Part shown: positions 11,121 to 21,641 of the stretch, one piece after another
How the letters are laid out: each line of letters opens with the position of its first letter
Numbering within the stretch: position 1 is the first letter of the stretch
Source: Ananas comosus
Taxonomy: Eukaryota > Streptophyta > Magnoliopsida > Poales > Bromeliaceae
Reading direction: 5' to 3'
Length of the DNA: 64,000 bases
Assembly (NCBI RefSeq): GCF_001540865.1
Contig: NC_033623.1
Span: forward strand, 2,861,067 to 2,925,066
The notes under the pieces: generated by a model
Databases searched by the model: none
Told to the model about the DNA's origin: nothing
The model's input: only the letters and a program-made list of their open reading frames with translations
Made by a program: the position numbers and the translations under genes

Positions 11121-11514
11121 TTTTTAGAAAAAAAAATTACCAGAACGAAAAACACCCCAAAACCTCCCGCTTCGCCTCTTCGCCCACAAACCCTACGTTT
11201 TCCTTCCACTCAAAACCATCTACTTGTTTTTTTTTCTTTTTTTCCCTTTTTTTTTCACATGATTTCTTATCTCCTATGCTCCAATTCCCTCAATCAAAAC
11301 CTTCTAATTACTTCGTAACTTCTAATTACTTCGTAAATTCTCTTTGTTTCGATCCCAACACCACCCCCATTCCAAAAGAAGCTTCTTTTACTGCCAAAAA
11401 TGGCCTGAATCCATATAAAAAAAGCTGCTCTTTTTTAGTCGGGTTTATTGTAGAAAGAAACGTACTACTCTGATGAGCTTTTGCGGTGTCAATTCATGAG
11501 TTTAGTGACGATCT
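11121..11514 (+). promoter_or_regulatory. Probable 5' leader of the PPR gene
   Basis: Pyrimidine-rich, GC-rising sequence (CCTCCCGCTTCGCCTCTTCG near 11165) leads up to the PPR start codon. There is an ATG at 11472 that opens a 7-codon reading frame ending before the PPR start. A long ORF across this stretch is low-complexity (poly-F, poly-S) and is not judged real. The transcription start is not determined. Confidence 0.4.
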
Positions 11515-13716
11515 ATGATCAGGGTTGTACCCCGGCCACTCTGCCGAGCTGCTTCTGTAGTAACCAAAAAGCGCTTCTACTCTTCCTCTGCTCTCTCCCT
11601 GCAGTTTTTGGATGCACACCACCTGTTCGATTCGAATTCCGCGGTCAAAATCGAATCTTTGTATGGCCGTCATTCAAAAGTCGCCGCCTTTCGCGCTAAT
11701 CGTGCCCCGAGTCTCTTCCCGCTTGTGGCTTCGGTCGTTCGCACTCTGAATTGGGGCATCGTGCGAACGCTGCGGTTCTCGGAGGTCGTAGATGTGTATG
11801 GGTTCTCTCACTCATTGGAGTCCTTTGGAATGCTCATTGGGGTATTTGCCTCGGCCGGAAGGTATTCGCAGGTGAGGTGTTTGATTAAATGCCTAGTTGA
11901 TTACGATAAGAATGTTGGCTTCAGCTTGCTTGAGCTGCCCACTATATTACCCGAGCTATCGAGTGGTGAGCTGAGCTTGTTACAAGCATACGGATTAGTG
12001 ATCCAAGTTCTTGCAGAGTCGTCAATGCTTGACGCTGCGGTAGAGTCCTACTTGAAAGCGAAGATATTTGGAGTTCATATCGGTGTTCCGGTGTGCAATT
12101 TCTTGCTCAAGTCCTTGGTTAAACACTGCGAGGTAGAGCGTGCTAAAACGTTATTTCAAAATATGAAGAATTTCGGGCCGTTGCCTAATGTCCACACCTA
12201 CACTATTTTGATGAACCTATATGCCAAAGACGGCATGTTCAATATTGATGAAGCTAGTGGAATTTTGAAGGAAATGGAGCAACGTGGTGTCAAGCCAAAT
12301 GAAGTAACCTATGGTACATACATCCGCGTCCTTTGTGGAGCTGGAATGATTGAATCTGCACGGGAGTTTCTCAAGGATTTGCTTGGTAAAGGCCTGCAAT
12401 ATAATAACTACTGTTTTAATGCTGTGATTCTTGGTTTTTGCCGTGAAGCTTCGTTGCTGCCTAGGGCGCTGACGGTTCTTGACGAAATGAAGGCTTGCGG
12501 ATTGACGCCAGATGTGCATACATATAGTATTCTTATTGACGGGTTTTGCAAGAAAGGAGATGTTTTAAAAGGGTACGACTTGCTTATTGAAATGGCAAAT
12601 AGCGGAATAATGCCGACGATAGTTTGTTATAGCTCGCTCTTGCACGGGTTGTGCATGAGAGGAGAGATGGATACAGCGGTGAATTTGTTCTATGAGCTTA
12701 AATATCGAGGTTATGAGCATGACTTGGTTTCTTACGGCATTCTCATTGATGGGTATTGTCATCTTGGCGACCTAGAGGGTGCTTGTAAACTCTGGGATGA
12801 GATGATTCAAAGAGATTTAAAACCCGATGCTCTTTGTTATACAAGCACTATTTATGGCTATTGCAAAATTGGATGCTTGAATGAAGCTCTTCAACAATTT
12901 GAGCTCATGCTTTGTAGTGGAGTGGCACCTAGTGTTGTCACGTGTGCTGTGATTGTTGATGGGTTCTGCAAAAAAGGGCGTCTTGCAGACGCATTCCAGT
13001 TCTTGAATGAGATGCTTGGCTGGGGCGTCATTCCCAATATATTTATATATAAGGTTCTCATGATTGCACTATGCAAGGAAATGCCGCATAAGGTATGGGA
13101 AGTTTTTGGTGCTATGACAAAGAGAGGGATTGTGGCAGATGTAGTTGTCTATACAATTCTTATTGATGCTTCTTTGAAAATGTCAGACCTTACGGGGGCT
13201 TGCAGATTATTTTCTGGAATGTCAAGAAAAGCAGTTGAGCCCAGCATTTTCACATACACGAGCCTCATTAATGGCCTTTGCAGGAATGGTAGATTCCCAG
13301 AAGCTTTGAGTTTATTTGAGGAAATGATCGAAAAAGGTTTCACGCCTGATAGAGTTGTTTATACCTCGGTGATTGGGGGTTATTGTAGGTGTGGAGATGT
13401 TGAGAAAGCCATGAAGTTGTTTAACAAGATGGTGCAATGTGGTTTTTCGCCTGATGTTGTTGCCTACTCTTGTCTTATTGATGGATATAGCAAGTTTCTA
13501 CTTATGGACAAAGCAGAATCACTCTTTCATGAGATGATAAAGATGGGACTATCACCTACTGTAGTTACTTATACTTCTCTCATAGCTGGGTATCGCAAAA
13601 TGGGTGACTGGGATAAGGCTTTTGACATGTATAATAGAATGATAAAACAGGGAATTCAGCCTGATATGTTGGCTAACTTGTCACTGGGCATCAATCGCAG
13701 CACAGAGCAGACGTAA
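11515..13716 (+). CDS. P-type pentatricopeptide repeat protein, probably mitochondrial (733 aa)
   Basis: PPR proteins bind organellar RNA sequence-specifically and act in its processing, stability or translation. From residue 224 to 715 there are about 14 uninterrupted repeats of about 35 residues, each with the typical pattern PDVHTYSILIDGFCKKGD, preceded by about two degenerate repeats (155-223). No E, DYW or other C-terminal editing domain follows: the protein ends 18 residues into a further repeat (STEQT*). This makes it P-class. The N-terminus is Arg- and Ser-rich without acidic residues (MIRVVPRPLCRAAS, then RFYSSS), which fits a mitochondrial presequence with an RFYS-type cleavage site; plastid targeting cannot be excluded. 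The start is the first in-frame ATG and is consistent with this presequence. The gene is a single coding exon, as is usual for the family. One repeat (about 499-532) is a residue short. RNA target unknown. Confidence 0.93.
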   Translation: MIRVVPRPLCRAASVVTKKRFYSSSALSLQFLDAHHLFDSNSAVKIESLYGRHSKVAAFRANRAPSLFPLVASVVRTLNWGIVRTLRFSEVVDVYGFSHSLESFGMLIGVFASAGRYSQVRCLIKCLVDYDKNVGFSLLELPTILPELSSGELSLLQAYGLVIQVLAESSMLDAAVESYLKAKIFGVHIGVPVCNFLLKSLVKHCEVERAKTLFQNMKNFGPLPNVHTYTILMNLYAKDGMFNIDEASGILKEMEQRGVKPNEVTYGTYIRVLCGAGMIESAREFLKDLLGKGLQYNNYCFNAVILGFCREASLLPRALTVLDEMKACGLTPDVHTYSILIDGFCKKGDVLKGYDLLIEMANSGIMPTIVCYSSLLHGLCMRGEMDTAVNLFYELKYRGYEHDLVSYGILIDGYCHLGDLEGACKLWDEMIQRDLKPDALCYTSTIYGYCKIGCLNEALQQFELMLCSGVAPSVVTCAVIVDGFCKKGRLADAFQFLNEMLGWGVIPNIFIYKVLMIALCKEMPHKVWEVFGAMTKRGIVADVVVYTILIDASLKMSDLTGACRLFSGMSRKAVEPSIFTYTSLINGLCRNGRFPEALSLFEEMIEKGFTPDRVVYTSVIGGYCRCGDVEKAMKLFNKMVQCGFSPDVVAYSCLIDGYSKFLLMDKAESLFHEMIKMGLSPTVVTYTSLIAGYRKMGDWDKAFDMYNRMIKQGIQPDMLANLSLGINRSTEQT

Positions 13717-15500
13717 AGAGTTAACAATAAATTCCATGATAATTAATTCCTTCTTGGCGTAGCTTCTAGCTGCTTCTCCACTCCTACAAATAGCAGCCTC
13801 GAATTTGGTGAATAAAGGAAGCTGAAATGAGATTCTCGGGAGAAGAGTAGAAGCTCCAATTTGAAGTTTCTTTGTTTGCTATAGCAGCAAACTGAGAGTC
13901 AAGATTCGGTGACAAGCTTTTCGTGCTTCTTCAAACAACTTATACAGCACATCTGCAGCAGCTTCACTTAACTCATGGTAAGTTTATACTGTATATTTTT
14001 CATAACACCACACACTGCATACTTTCTCGAGGGATTGCATATATCAATTTTTGCTTTCTAACATATCATTATTCAATGTCCGGAAGAAAAGTGAAAATGA
14101 ACTTTCTACTTTGACACACGTTCCCAATGGGAAAATATGTTGAAGATGACAGAAAATGCACTTCATGCTTGATGTCAAATAGTTACTGTCGAGGACGAAG
14201 GTGAAAGATACATTTTAGAGTGATGTTCTAATTTTTATTATCTTTTGATTAACCAAAATCTGGTCAATTCAGCTCATTTAAAGCCAGCCTTCACTCCATC
14301 CTAAGTTTTGTTGGCCATGTGAAGTCTAAAAAAGAAACTATATGAGATCTCTCATATGAATTCTCATTCACAACTTAATCTTATTTTCAGCTATATCTTC
14401 TCCTAAAACAGTCTTGGGTGAATCTTTCCTAATCACTTCTAACTCTGTCATACCTCTCACTGTCTCTTATCATATCATCTGCCAGAGGGACAAGCATATC
14501 TCTTCCTTTTATTTTACTCTCGCATCTCTCTTTACATAGATGAATGCCTTCCTTCCCAATCCTAAATTTTATATAACTACTTATCAACCATAATATCCAT
14601 ATCTTAGTCACACTTATTCCACTAGTGTGTTGTTTCATATTTGGTTCTACGTGTTGTTCAGGAAGAAATATGGCAATTCTGCGAATTTACCTATCAATTT
14701 GGATATTTGACTCCATGTTTGGGAAATGTCTATTTTTAAGAAGGTCATAACCTTGGATATTTCAAACATCCGTCCACTCTTCTCCTTCTGCTAAACTTAT
14801 TTTGCATAACTTCGCCGGGTATAGCACGACTACAATAGCGGTTAAGTTTCATTGATTTGTAATGTATCAAATTTTGAGTGAACGAAATGTTCTTCCATCA
14901 ATACATTGATGCCAACCATGAATTAAATGATCTATGTTGCTATATTGCTGAAAGGCAATTAAGACGTATCATGGGAGACGATTTACTGCTTCATTAATGC
15001 CCACACTGCTAATGTTGATTCTTTAGGAGGCCTGACATGCCAGATAGTTTTTATCCAAGCAGTAATGGTGGACTTAACATGTGGGACTATCGCATTTGTC
15101 CTCGGAGATTGAAGAAGGATGAGTAACTTGGCCTTGCCGAAGCGAGGTAGTATTTCTTCAAGTATCCTTCTTTATTCTGTATTAGAAATTTAGAATGAAT
15201 CAGCATTGACAATGGTTGTTAATTCTGACTTTTATTGAATATGCAGCGCGTATTGACCTTCAACGGAAACTGTTCGGTAGCGTATGACTACTGCAGTTGG
15301 ATGCAGAAATTCAACAAGAACAAATTGGCTGACAGTGATTATTATTATTACATTCAATAACATTATAGTCACGCAAATTAAACAAGTTGCTTTATGAACA
15401 GGCAATTTTCATAACTTTAATTATGAAAAAAAATCTTTTATTTAAGTTTAGATATATTGTATAAGTATTAACTTAGCTGGTTGTTGTTTAATTGTGTAAT
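13717..15500 (+). other. Probable spliced 3' untranslated exons of the PPR transcript
   Basis: Downstream of the PPR stop there are consistent splice signals: a donor ATG|GTAAGT at 13978, an acceptor TTCTTTAG ending at 15026, a donor GCGAG|GT at 15147 and an acceptor ATATGCAG ending at 15246. This suggests 3' exons 13717-13977, 15027-15146 and 15247 to about 15490. The middle exon has a short open frame ending in KKDE* that I do not recognise, so it might instead be the last coding exon of a separate small gene. No transcript evidence is available. Confidence 0.3.
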
Positions 15501-15733
15501 TAAAATGATTTGTAAAATTATTCTAAAAAAAAATTGGTGAAGTGTAAGGTTCACACTGAAGCAAAGTTTTATGCAGGGATAATTGAAACATGAGCAACGC
15601 TACAGGAATATTCTAATCTGGGGTGTATATTTTACATCTTACTGATCCGATGGCTATAATTAGTTTAAATTTTTTTATATTAAAAAGGTACTTATTATTT
15701 TCATCTTTCTTTTTTCTTTTTTCTTTTTTTTTT

Positions 15734-16361
15734 GGCTAAATTACAGAAAACCCCCCTATAATAACCCGCTTTTTCACTTTCCCCTCCTGACATTTAAAAA
15801 TCTACACTTTGCCCTCTTGTAAAATAAAAAATGTTCACAGGGGGTTACGGTGTGTAAAATGATCATTTTGCCCCTCGCCATTGTTGTCTTTTTCCTGAGC
15901 TTCCTCAACCGCCCCTTCAATCCGCCGCTATTTCCACCTCAATCGGCCACGATTCCTCTTCAATTTCTTCTCCACCTGCTCCCCTTCTCCTCCTACACCG
16001 TCGCCGCCCATCGATTTCGGCGACAGTATGGAGGATACTAAGATGGGTGTTGATGGAGAGGTAGGCCGGGACAACGAGGGCGAAGGCGAGGCGGCGGAGG
16101 AGGACGAAAGGGATGTGGGCGAGGGCGAAGCAGTGGAGGACGGCGAGGCAGCGAGCCGGAGGGAGCGAAGCATCAGAGAGGAGGGAGAGGGGTATTTTTG
16201 GTATAAAAAAATATTTTTTAACAGAACCCCTAACGGAACCCTAACGGTAGGGGTGAAGTGCACATTTTTCATTTTATAAGAGGGCAAAGTGTATGTTTTA
16301 AATGTCAGGGGGGGAAAGTGAAAAAGCGGGTTATTACAGGGGGGTTTTCTGTAATTTAGCC
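15734..16361. mobile_element. MULE-type element with GC-rich internal fragment (628 bp)
   Basis: Terminal inverted repeats of about 100 bases: left GGCTAAATTACAGAAAACCC, and the same word on the other strand at the right end. It sits in poly-T on both sides, compatible with a 9-bp T duplication. The AT-rich termini enclose a GC-rich core (about 15860-16195) rich in Glu/Gly or Ser/Pro codons depending on strand, unlike the flanks. This is the layout of a Pack-MULE that has captured gene sequence; the donor gene is not recognised and no transposase is present. Confidence 0.7.
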
Positions 16362-17025
16362 TTTTTTTTTTTTTCCCTCTAATTCTTTCCCTCTTGTGTT
16401 GTGAAACAAAAGAGTGAAAATAAAAAGAGCATTTAAGTTGAATTAATCTCAACCGTTCATGTGAAACGTGCTAGATGTACACCCCAAAATGGGCTGTACC
16501 ATTAGCCTTTTTTTTTTTCTTTTTTTTTTTGGTAATAGGATCCTTAACCTTTTGAATTATTTGCACAATTGTTCCTTAACCTTTTACTTTTTTTCTTTTT
16601 TTCTTTTTTTTTTTTCCATTTCATTCTCTAATCTCTTCTTCCTCGTGCACGCCCATCACGTTAAGCCTAATTTCATACCAGTAATATTATCCTTTACACC
16701 TCTATTATTTCAATAACGCACATGATACCCGGTCTCTTTTGAAGCATTTAATATCCTTTGCGTCAAGCCGAGCGCGTTTTATTCTAAAAACTTAAGAAAG
16801 TCAGTGTTAAAATTAATCAAGATACTGTCACTATATAATTGTGATCTATATAACTATTTTATCAAAATAAATAAGAAGTCGGATAGCTGGGACATATAGT
16901 TGAAGCAAAATATAAAGCTTATGGAGCTAAGAGACAAAAAAAAATAATAATAATAATATCTGGAACCAAAGTGCTAAATGTGGTAAAGCTTAGGGACAAC
17001 GGTGTACTTTTCGTTATTTTGTTAG
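16362..17025. other. No gene seen; possible old MITE
   Basis: AT-rich DNA with long T and TTTC tracts. The segment from about 16530 (GGTAATAGGATCCTTAACC) to about 17036 has weakly complementary ends (GGGACTTTGTTATAAC), as in the MULE-type MITEs, but I could not find a convincing target duplication. Confidence 0.35.
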
Positions 17026-17148
17026 GGACTTTGTTATAACAATATAAAAAGTGAGGCACTAAAGTGAAAACAAGCGGTGCAATTCACCCTCCTCTTCATC
17101 CCTAAGCTTCCGCCGCCCCGTTCCATCTCGTCGCCAAGTGAGGTAAAC

Positions 17149-17198
<50 letters not shown>

Positions 17199-18659
17199 AA
17201 TAATAAAAATGATACGTTGAATCTATATTATCCTCGCTTCATCTTATTTCTCTTATGATCACGGTTCCTGAATCCTTTTGTCGTGGTGCTTCCTTTTTCC
17301 TTTTCTTTTTGGAGGGATTTTAGGGTTGATTTATGGTGGTTGATAAGACTATGCAGAAGATTATAGATCTCAAGGGTTGTGATCTATGGCTATTGGAAAC
17401 AATGGCCTCGTTCGGCATCGTTGCCGTTTTGATTGTGTTTTTTAACCACTAATTCTACATAATTTGATATATCGGGGGAAAAAGTTTCCTCTTCTTGTCA
17501 GTACTGGCTGGCTCGCAATGCGCCGCAGCCATGAACTATGGATCATTTTGAATCGGCTACTCAATCTTGCAAAATGTTGATTTCACTATCCAACCTCTAA
17601 GTTTGTTTGATTTGAGTCTGCCAACAGTATTTTGACTTCAAAATTTAAACTAATTACTTATTTTACTGGATGTATCGTTGAGAGAATTGCATGAAGTATT
17701 CTAACTGAACTTGTATAGATAAATGACATATTCAAATTTTGAAGTCAAAGTATTGTTGGCTTACTCAAAATCAAACAATAAAATCAAAATTTTGAAAGGT
17801 TGGGTATTCAACTCAAAATGGTCCGTTGTTTTAGATTAGTTCTGTATGGTTTTACCTAAAATTTCAAATTTTTGGATGCGAGAATTGTGATAAATCCACT
17901 ATCCCCTCCTACACTAATCCAGAGGTAGAATTCTATTTAAAGAAACCAAAAGTAACAACAACGATGCCAAACGAGGCCTAATATTTGTATTGCTTGTCAT
18001 TTAAGTTGCAAACTTGATTATTTTTCTACATTAGTACCTTATAAATATATTTACTATTTTAATAGGTTTTGCTGTTACAAAGGCAGGACAAGCAACTAAC
18101 ATCCCTCAAACAAATAGAATTTGGTGCTTTTAAACTTTGTAAATGAAGCACCCGAGTCGTTGCGCATGCACAATCTATTTAGCATTGAAATTTTAAATTT
18201 ATAGATGTGCAGATCTCTATAAACAAATACTTACTGGAGGATATTTTTTGTTTCTGAGGAAAGAAATGATTTGGGAATAAAATGTCATGGGCTTAATGCT
18301 AAACTTGAACATAGTAGCTTTGATTGAGGGAGTGTTTGGTTACCTAAAAAGTATTTTCCGTTTTTTTGGTTCCCAGGAAAAGTAGTTTTTCTAGAAAACT
18401 TTTTTCTAAATTTCATGAAAGAGTGTCCTTTCTATTCTTTGGATTTTTAATCCGGAAAACAAAAACTATGGAAAGAGTGTTTTCCATGGAAATTTTTTAT
18501 CTCAAAAAATAGTTTTCTACACTCTTCTGAGAAATCAAACACTCCTTTAATTCACGTAAATGATAGCGTAAATCGTCTATTTTGGTAGTAAGAGAAAGTT
18601 TGTAGTTCTCACAAAGAACGTGAAATCGAGAAAGCAATGCATGTTTATTTTTGGCCTAT
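17026..18659 (+). repeat. Copy 1 of tandem duplication: L33 promoter, leader and intron start
   Basis: Matches 20018-21641 almost base for base over 1.6 kb with scattered substitutions and small indels. It starts with a TATA-like ATATAAAA just upstream of a GC-rich leader (CCGCCGCCCCGTTCCATCTC) and a donor-like GTGAG|GTAAACCC at 17143, followed by (CT)n at 17151-17193. It lacks about 16 leader bases (ATTAGAACTTCATCCC) that are present in copy 2. Copy 1 has no coding exon after it: it stops at the left terminus of the TIR element at 18658. It may be a silent promoter copy or an alternative first exon of L33. Confidence 0.85.
18328..18546. mobile_element. Small MITE inside duplication copy 1
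   Basis: Ends are inverted repeats (left GGGAGTGTTTGGTTACC; reverse complement of right AGGAGTGTTTGATTTCTC) with further inverted GGAAAAC-type words inside. The termini resemble PIF/Harbinger-like MITEs. The same element is at 21310-21528 in copy 2, so it was there before the duplication. Confidence 0.6.
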
Positions 18660-20006
18660 AGTTAGTTAATTCACGAATTATTTGTGAATTATTCGTAAGT
18701 TTTTGAAAAATTGAATTAAACAGCCAGTTTCATAATTTTTCAAAAATTCAGAAAAAATACGTATATTTAGATAAAAGTAATTGTTTACGAATTATATATT
18801 GTTTGTGAATAGTTCGCCTCAAAAGAACGGCGCTCGCGGTCGCTGCAACGCAGACTCGCGGGTACCCCAACAAAAAAAAAAAAAAAAAAAAAAAAAAGGA
18901 AAAAAAAAGAGGGTTTGCCCTAACTTCGCAGCCCTGCGGCGCTGCCACCGACCCCAGTCCCCATCCCTTTCCCTGCCCCTCTTCCCGTCCGGCCGCTCGC
19001 CGAACGCCATCGGAAGCCCTCCTCTTCAGAAATCGAAGATCGAAGATCGGGTTCTTCACTCTTCAGAAATCGAAACCCTCCTCGTCGCCTCTTCCTCTTC
19101 CGCTTCCGCTTCCGCTTCCTCTCCCGCTTCCGCTATCCAACGATAGATCAGTAACCGNCGGGTGGTTCTTTACAAACCAGGTACGATTTGAGTTTTCATT
19201 CTTCAAAGCAAAAGTTGGAAGCTTTTAGTCCATCTGATGGATAAGTTTTTATACACAAATGGCGGCTCGAGTGCTTAAATTGAATGTGTCCATTCTCTGT
19301 TATGCACAAAGAAGACCCAAACATAGAGCTAAATAATCTTAATTAACTTAGGGACCAGGAACTCTTGTATTATACCTAATCAATTTCATGATCTTGTCGA
19401 CACTTGCAAAAGGAGTTCGCTGATTATAATTACTAAAACTTTCTGTGCTTGTATGCTCTATGTTTATTCAAGCTTTTATGTATGCTCATATGTGGAATTG
19501 TGAACTTTATGTATCTTTTATTTGTTTACTGTTTAGACTTTAGAATTTAGATATGCTAGTATGCACTATGCAAAGTGTCAGTTTCATCTTGTATTTAGTT
19601 TCTAACTATGCTTGTATGTGAACCTTTTATATTTTACATTTAAATATGGACTATCTTGATCTCTTATTTGCTTAATTATTTATTTATTTTGAGGCATAAT
19701 ATAATTTACTATTTTTTTTACTTAATTAGTTTAATTTTGTAGCTCTTTATTCTTATATTCTTAAAAAATATGAGTATTTATGCTAATAGCATAAATCTTG
19801 AGAGAAAAAAACTTAATTTAATAGCCGACTTTTTGATCCCGAATTTTTAATTGGTGAACGTATAATATCCGTATAAATCACGTATCCGAATAATTGGCGA
19901 ATCCGTTTTTTAGCCGTTGTTTTTAACGAATTTAAAAATTAGAAGGCGAATTTTATCCGAATTATATCCGTACCGAATTTTTGCCGAATCGGAATTAACT
20001 AACTAT
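18658..20006. mobile_element. TIR DNA element (1349 bp) at the duplication junction
   Basis: Perfect 15-bp terminal inverted repeats ATAGTTAGTTAATTC at 18658-18672 and, inverted, at 19992-20006. Subterminal CGAAT/CGAATT words recur at both ends, as in many hAT elements. The core (about 18825-19145) is GC-rich, with a long A tract and leader-like sequence followed by a possible splice donor (CCAG|GTACG at 19178-19185), so it looks like a derivative with a captured or residual first exon. No transposase frame is seen. No clean 8-bp target duplication is present. A lone N lies at 19158. Confidence 0.65.
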
Positions 20007-20033
20007 GGCTACGAGGGACTCTTTATAGAACAA

Positions 20034-20150
20034 TATAAAACATGAGGTGCTAAAGTGATAACAAATGGTAAAATTCACCCCTCCTCTTCATCCCTAAACT
20101 TCTGCCACCCCGTTCCATCTCGTCGCCATTAGAACTTCATCCCAAGTGAG
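20034..20150 (+). promoter_or_regulatory. Putative L33 core promoter and 5' untranslated exon 1
   Basis: A TATA-like TATAAAA at 20034-20040 is followed by a GC-richer leader ending at CCCAAGTGAG, with a splice donor GTAAACCC from 20151. The coding exon at 23751 is immediately preceded by an acceptor (TTACAATAG). The proposed intron, 20151-23750, would be 3.6 kb and lies entirely in the 5' UTR. The assignment to L33 is inferred from position and splice signals only. Confidence 0.5.
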
Positions 20151-21309
20151 GTAAACCCTTCTCTCTCTCTCTCTCTCTCCCCCTAGTAATAAAAATGATA
20201 CGTTGAATCTATATTATCCTCTCTTCATCTAATTTATCTTATGATTGCGGTTCCTGAATCCTTTTCTCATAGTGCTTCTTTTTTCCTTTTCTGTTTTGAG
20301 GGATTTTAGGGTTAATTTATTGTTGTTGATAAGATTATGCAAAAGATTATAGATCTCAAGGGTTGTGATCTATGGCTATTCCAAACAATGGCCTTGTTCG
20401 GCATCATTGCCGTTTTGATTGTGTTTTTTAACCACTAATTCTACATTATTTGATATATCGGGGGAAAAAGTTTCCTCTTCTTGTCAGCATTGGCTGGCTC
20501 GCAATGCGTCGCGGCCATGAACTGTGGATCATTTTGAATCGACTACTCAACCTTGCAAAATTTTGATTTTACTATCCAACCTTTCAATTTGTTTGATTTG
20601 AGTCTGTCAACAGTATTTTGAATTCAAAATTTAAAGTAATTGCTTATTTTACTGGACGTATCGTTGAGAGAATTGCATGAAGTATACTAACTGAACTTGT
20701 ATAGATAAATGACGCATTCAAATTTTGAAGTCAAAGTACCCTTGTTTGACTCAAAATCAAACAACAAAATCAAATTTTGAAAGGTTGGGTATTCAACTCA
20801 AAATGATCTGTAGTTTTAGATTAGTTCTGTATGGTTTTACCAAAAATTTCAAATTTTTGAATACGAGAATTGTGATAAATTCACTATCCCCTCCTACACT
20901 AATCCGGATAGAATTCTATTTAAAGAAACAAAAAGTAACAACAACGATGCCAAACGAGGCCTAATATTTGCATTGCTTGTCATTTAAGTTGCAAACTTGA
21001 TTATTTTTCTACATTAGTACCTTATAAATATATTTACTATTTTAATAGGTTTTGCTGTTACAAAGGCAGGACAAGCAACTAACATCCCTCAAACAAATAG
21101 AATTTGGTGGTTTTAAACTTTGTAAATGAAGCACCCGAGTCGTTGCGTATGCACAATCTATTTAGCATTGAAATTTTAAATTTATAGATGTGCAGATCTC
21201 TATAAACAAATACTTACTGGAGGATTTTTTTGTTTCTGAGGAAAGAAATGATTTGGGAATAAAATGTCATGGGCTTAATGCTAAACTTGAACATAATAGC
21301 TTTGATTGA

Positions 21310-21528
21310 GGGAGTGTTTGGTTACCTAAAAAGTATTTTCCGTTTGTTTGGTTCCCAGGAAAAGTAGTTTTCCTAGAAAACTTTTTTCTAAATTTCATGA
21401 AAGAGTCTCCTTTCTATTCTTTGGATTTTTAATCCGGAAAACAAAAACTATGGAAAGAGTGTTTTCCATGGAAATTTTTTATCTCAGAAAATAGTTTTCC
21501 ACACTCTTCTGAGGAATCAAACACCCCT
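21310..21528. mobile_element. Small MITE inside duplication copy 2
   Basis: Counterpart of 18328-18546, with left end GGGAGTGTTTGGTTACC and a right end whose complement starts AGGGGTGTTTGATTCCTC. Its presence at the same place in both copies dates the insertion to before the duplication. Confidence 0.6.
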
Positions 21529-21641
21529 TTAATTCACGTAAATGATAGCGTAAATCGTCTATTTTGGTAGCAAGAGAAAGCTTGTAGTTCTCACAAAGAA
21601 CGTGAGATCGAGAAAGCAATGCATGTGTACTTTTGGCCTAT

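Larger units (their letters stand above)
20018..21641 (+). repeat. Copy 2 of tandem duplication (the copy next to L33)
   Basis: Homologous to 17026-18659. Its right end runs on without a break into single-copy DNA leading to the L33 coding exon, whereas its left end begins about a dozen bases after the right terminus of the TIR element. It includes its own (CT)n after the first-exon donor and its own copy of the small MITE (21310-21528). Confidence 0.85.

Noticed and set aside
10952..11473. 173-codon ORF just upstream of the PPR gene
   Set aside because: Mostly poly-Phe, Lys- and Ser-rich low-complexity translation of T/A tracts; better read as the PPR 5' leader.
15928..16452. 174-codon minus-strand ORF rich in Ser/Pro
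   Set aside because: It runs through the terminal repeat and the GC-rich core of a MULE-type element; low-complexity and with no domain.
16530..17036. A further MULE-type MITE
   Set aside because: Ends are only weakly complementary and no 9-bp duplication was found; mentioned only as a possibility.
18748..19146. Overlapping ORFs of 103 and 121 codons on both strands
   Set aside because: They cross a long A tract and lie in the GC-rich core of a TIR element; no domain.
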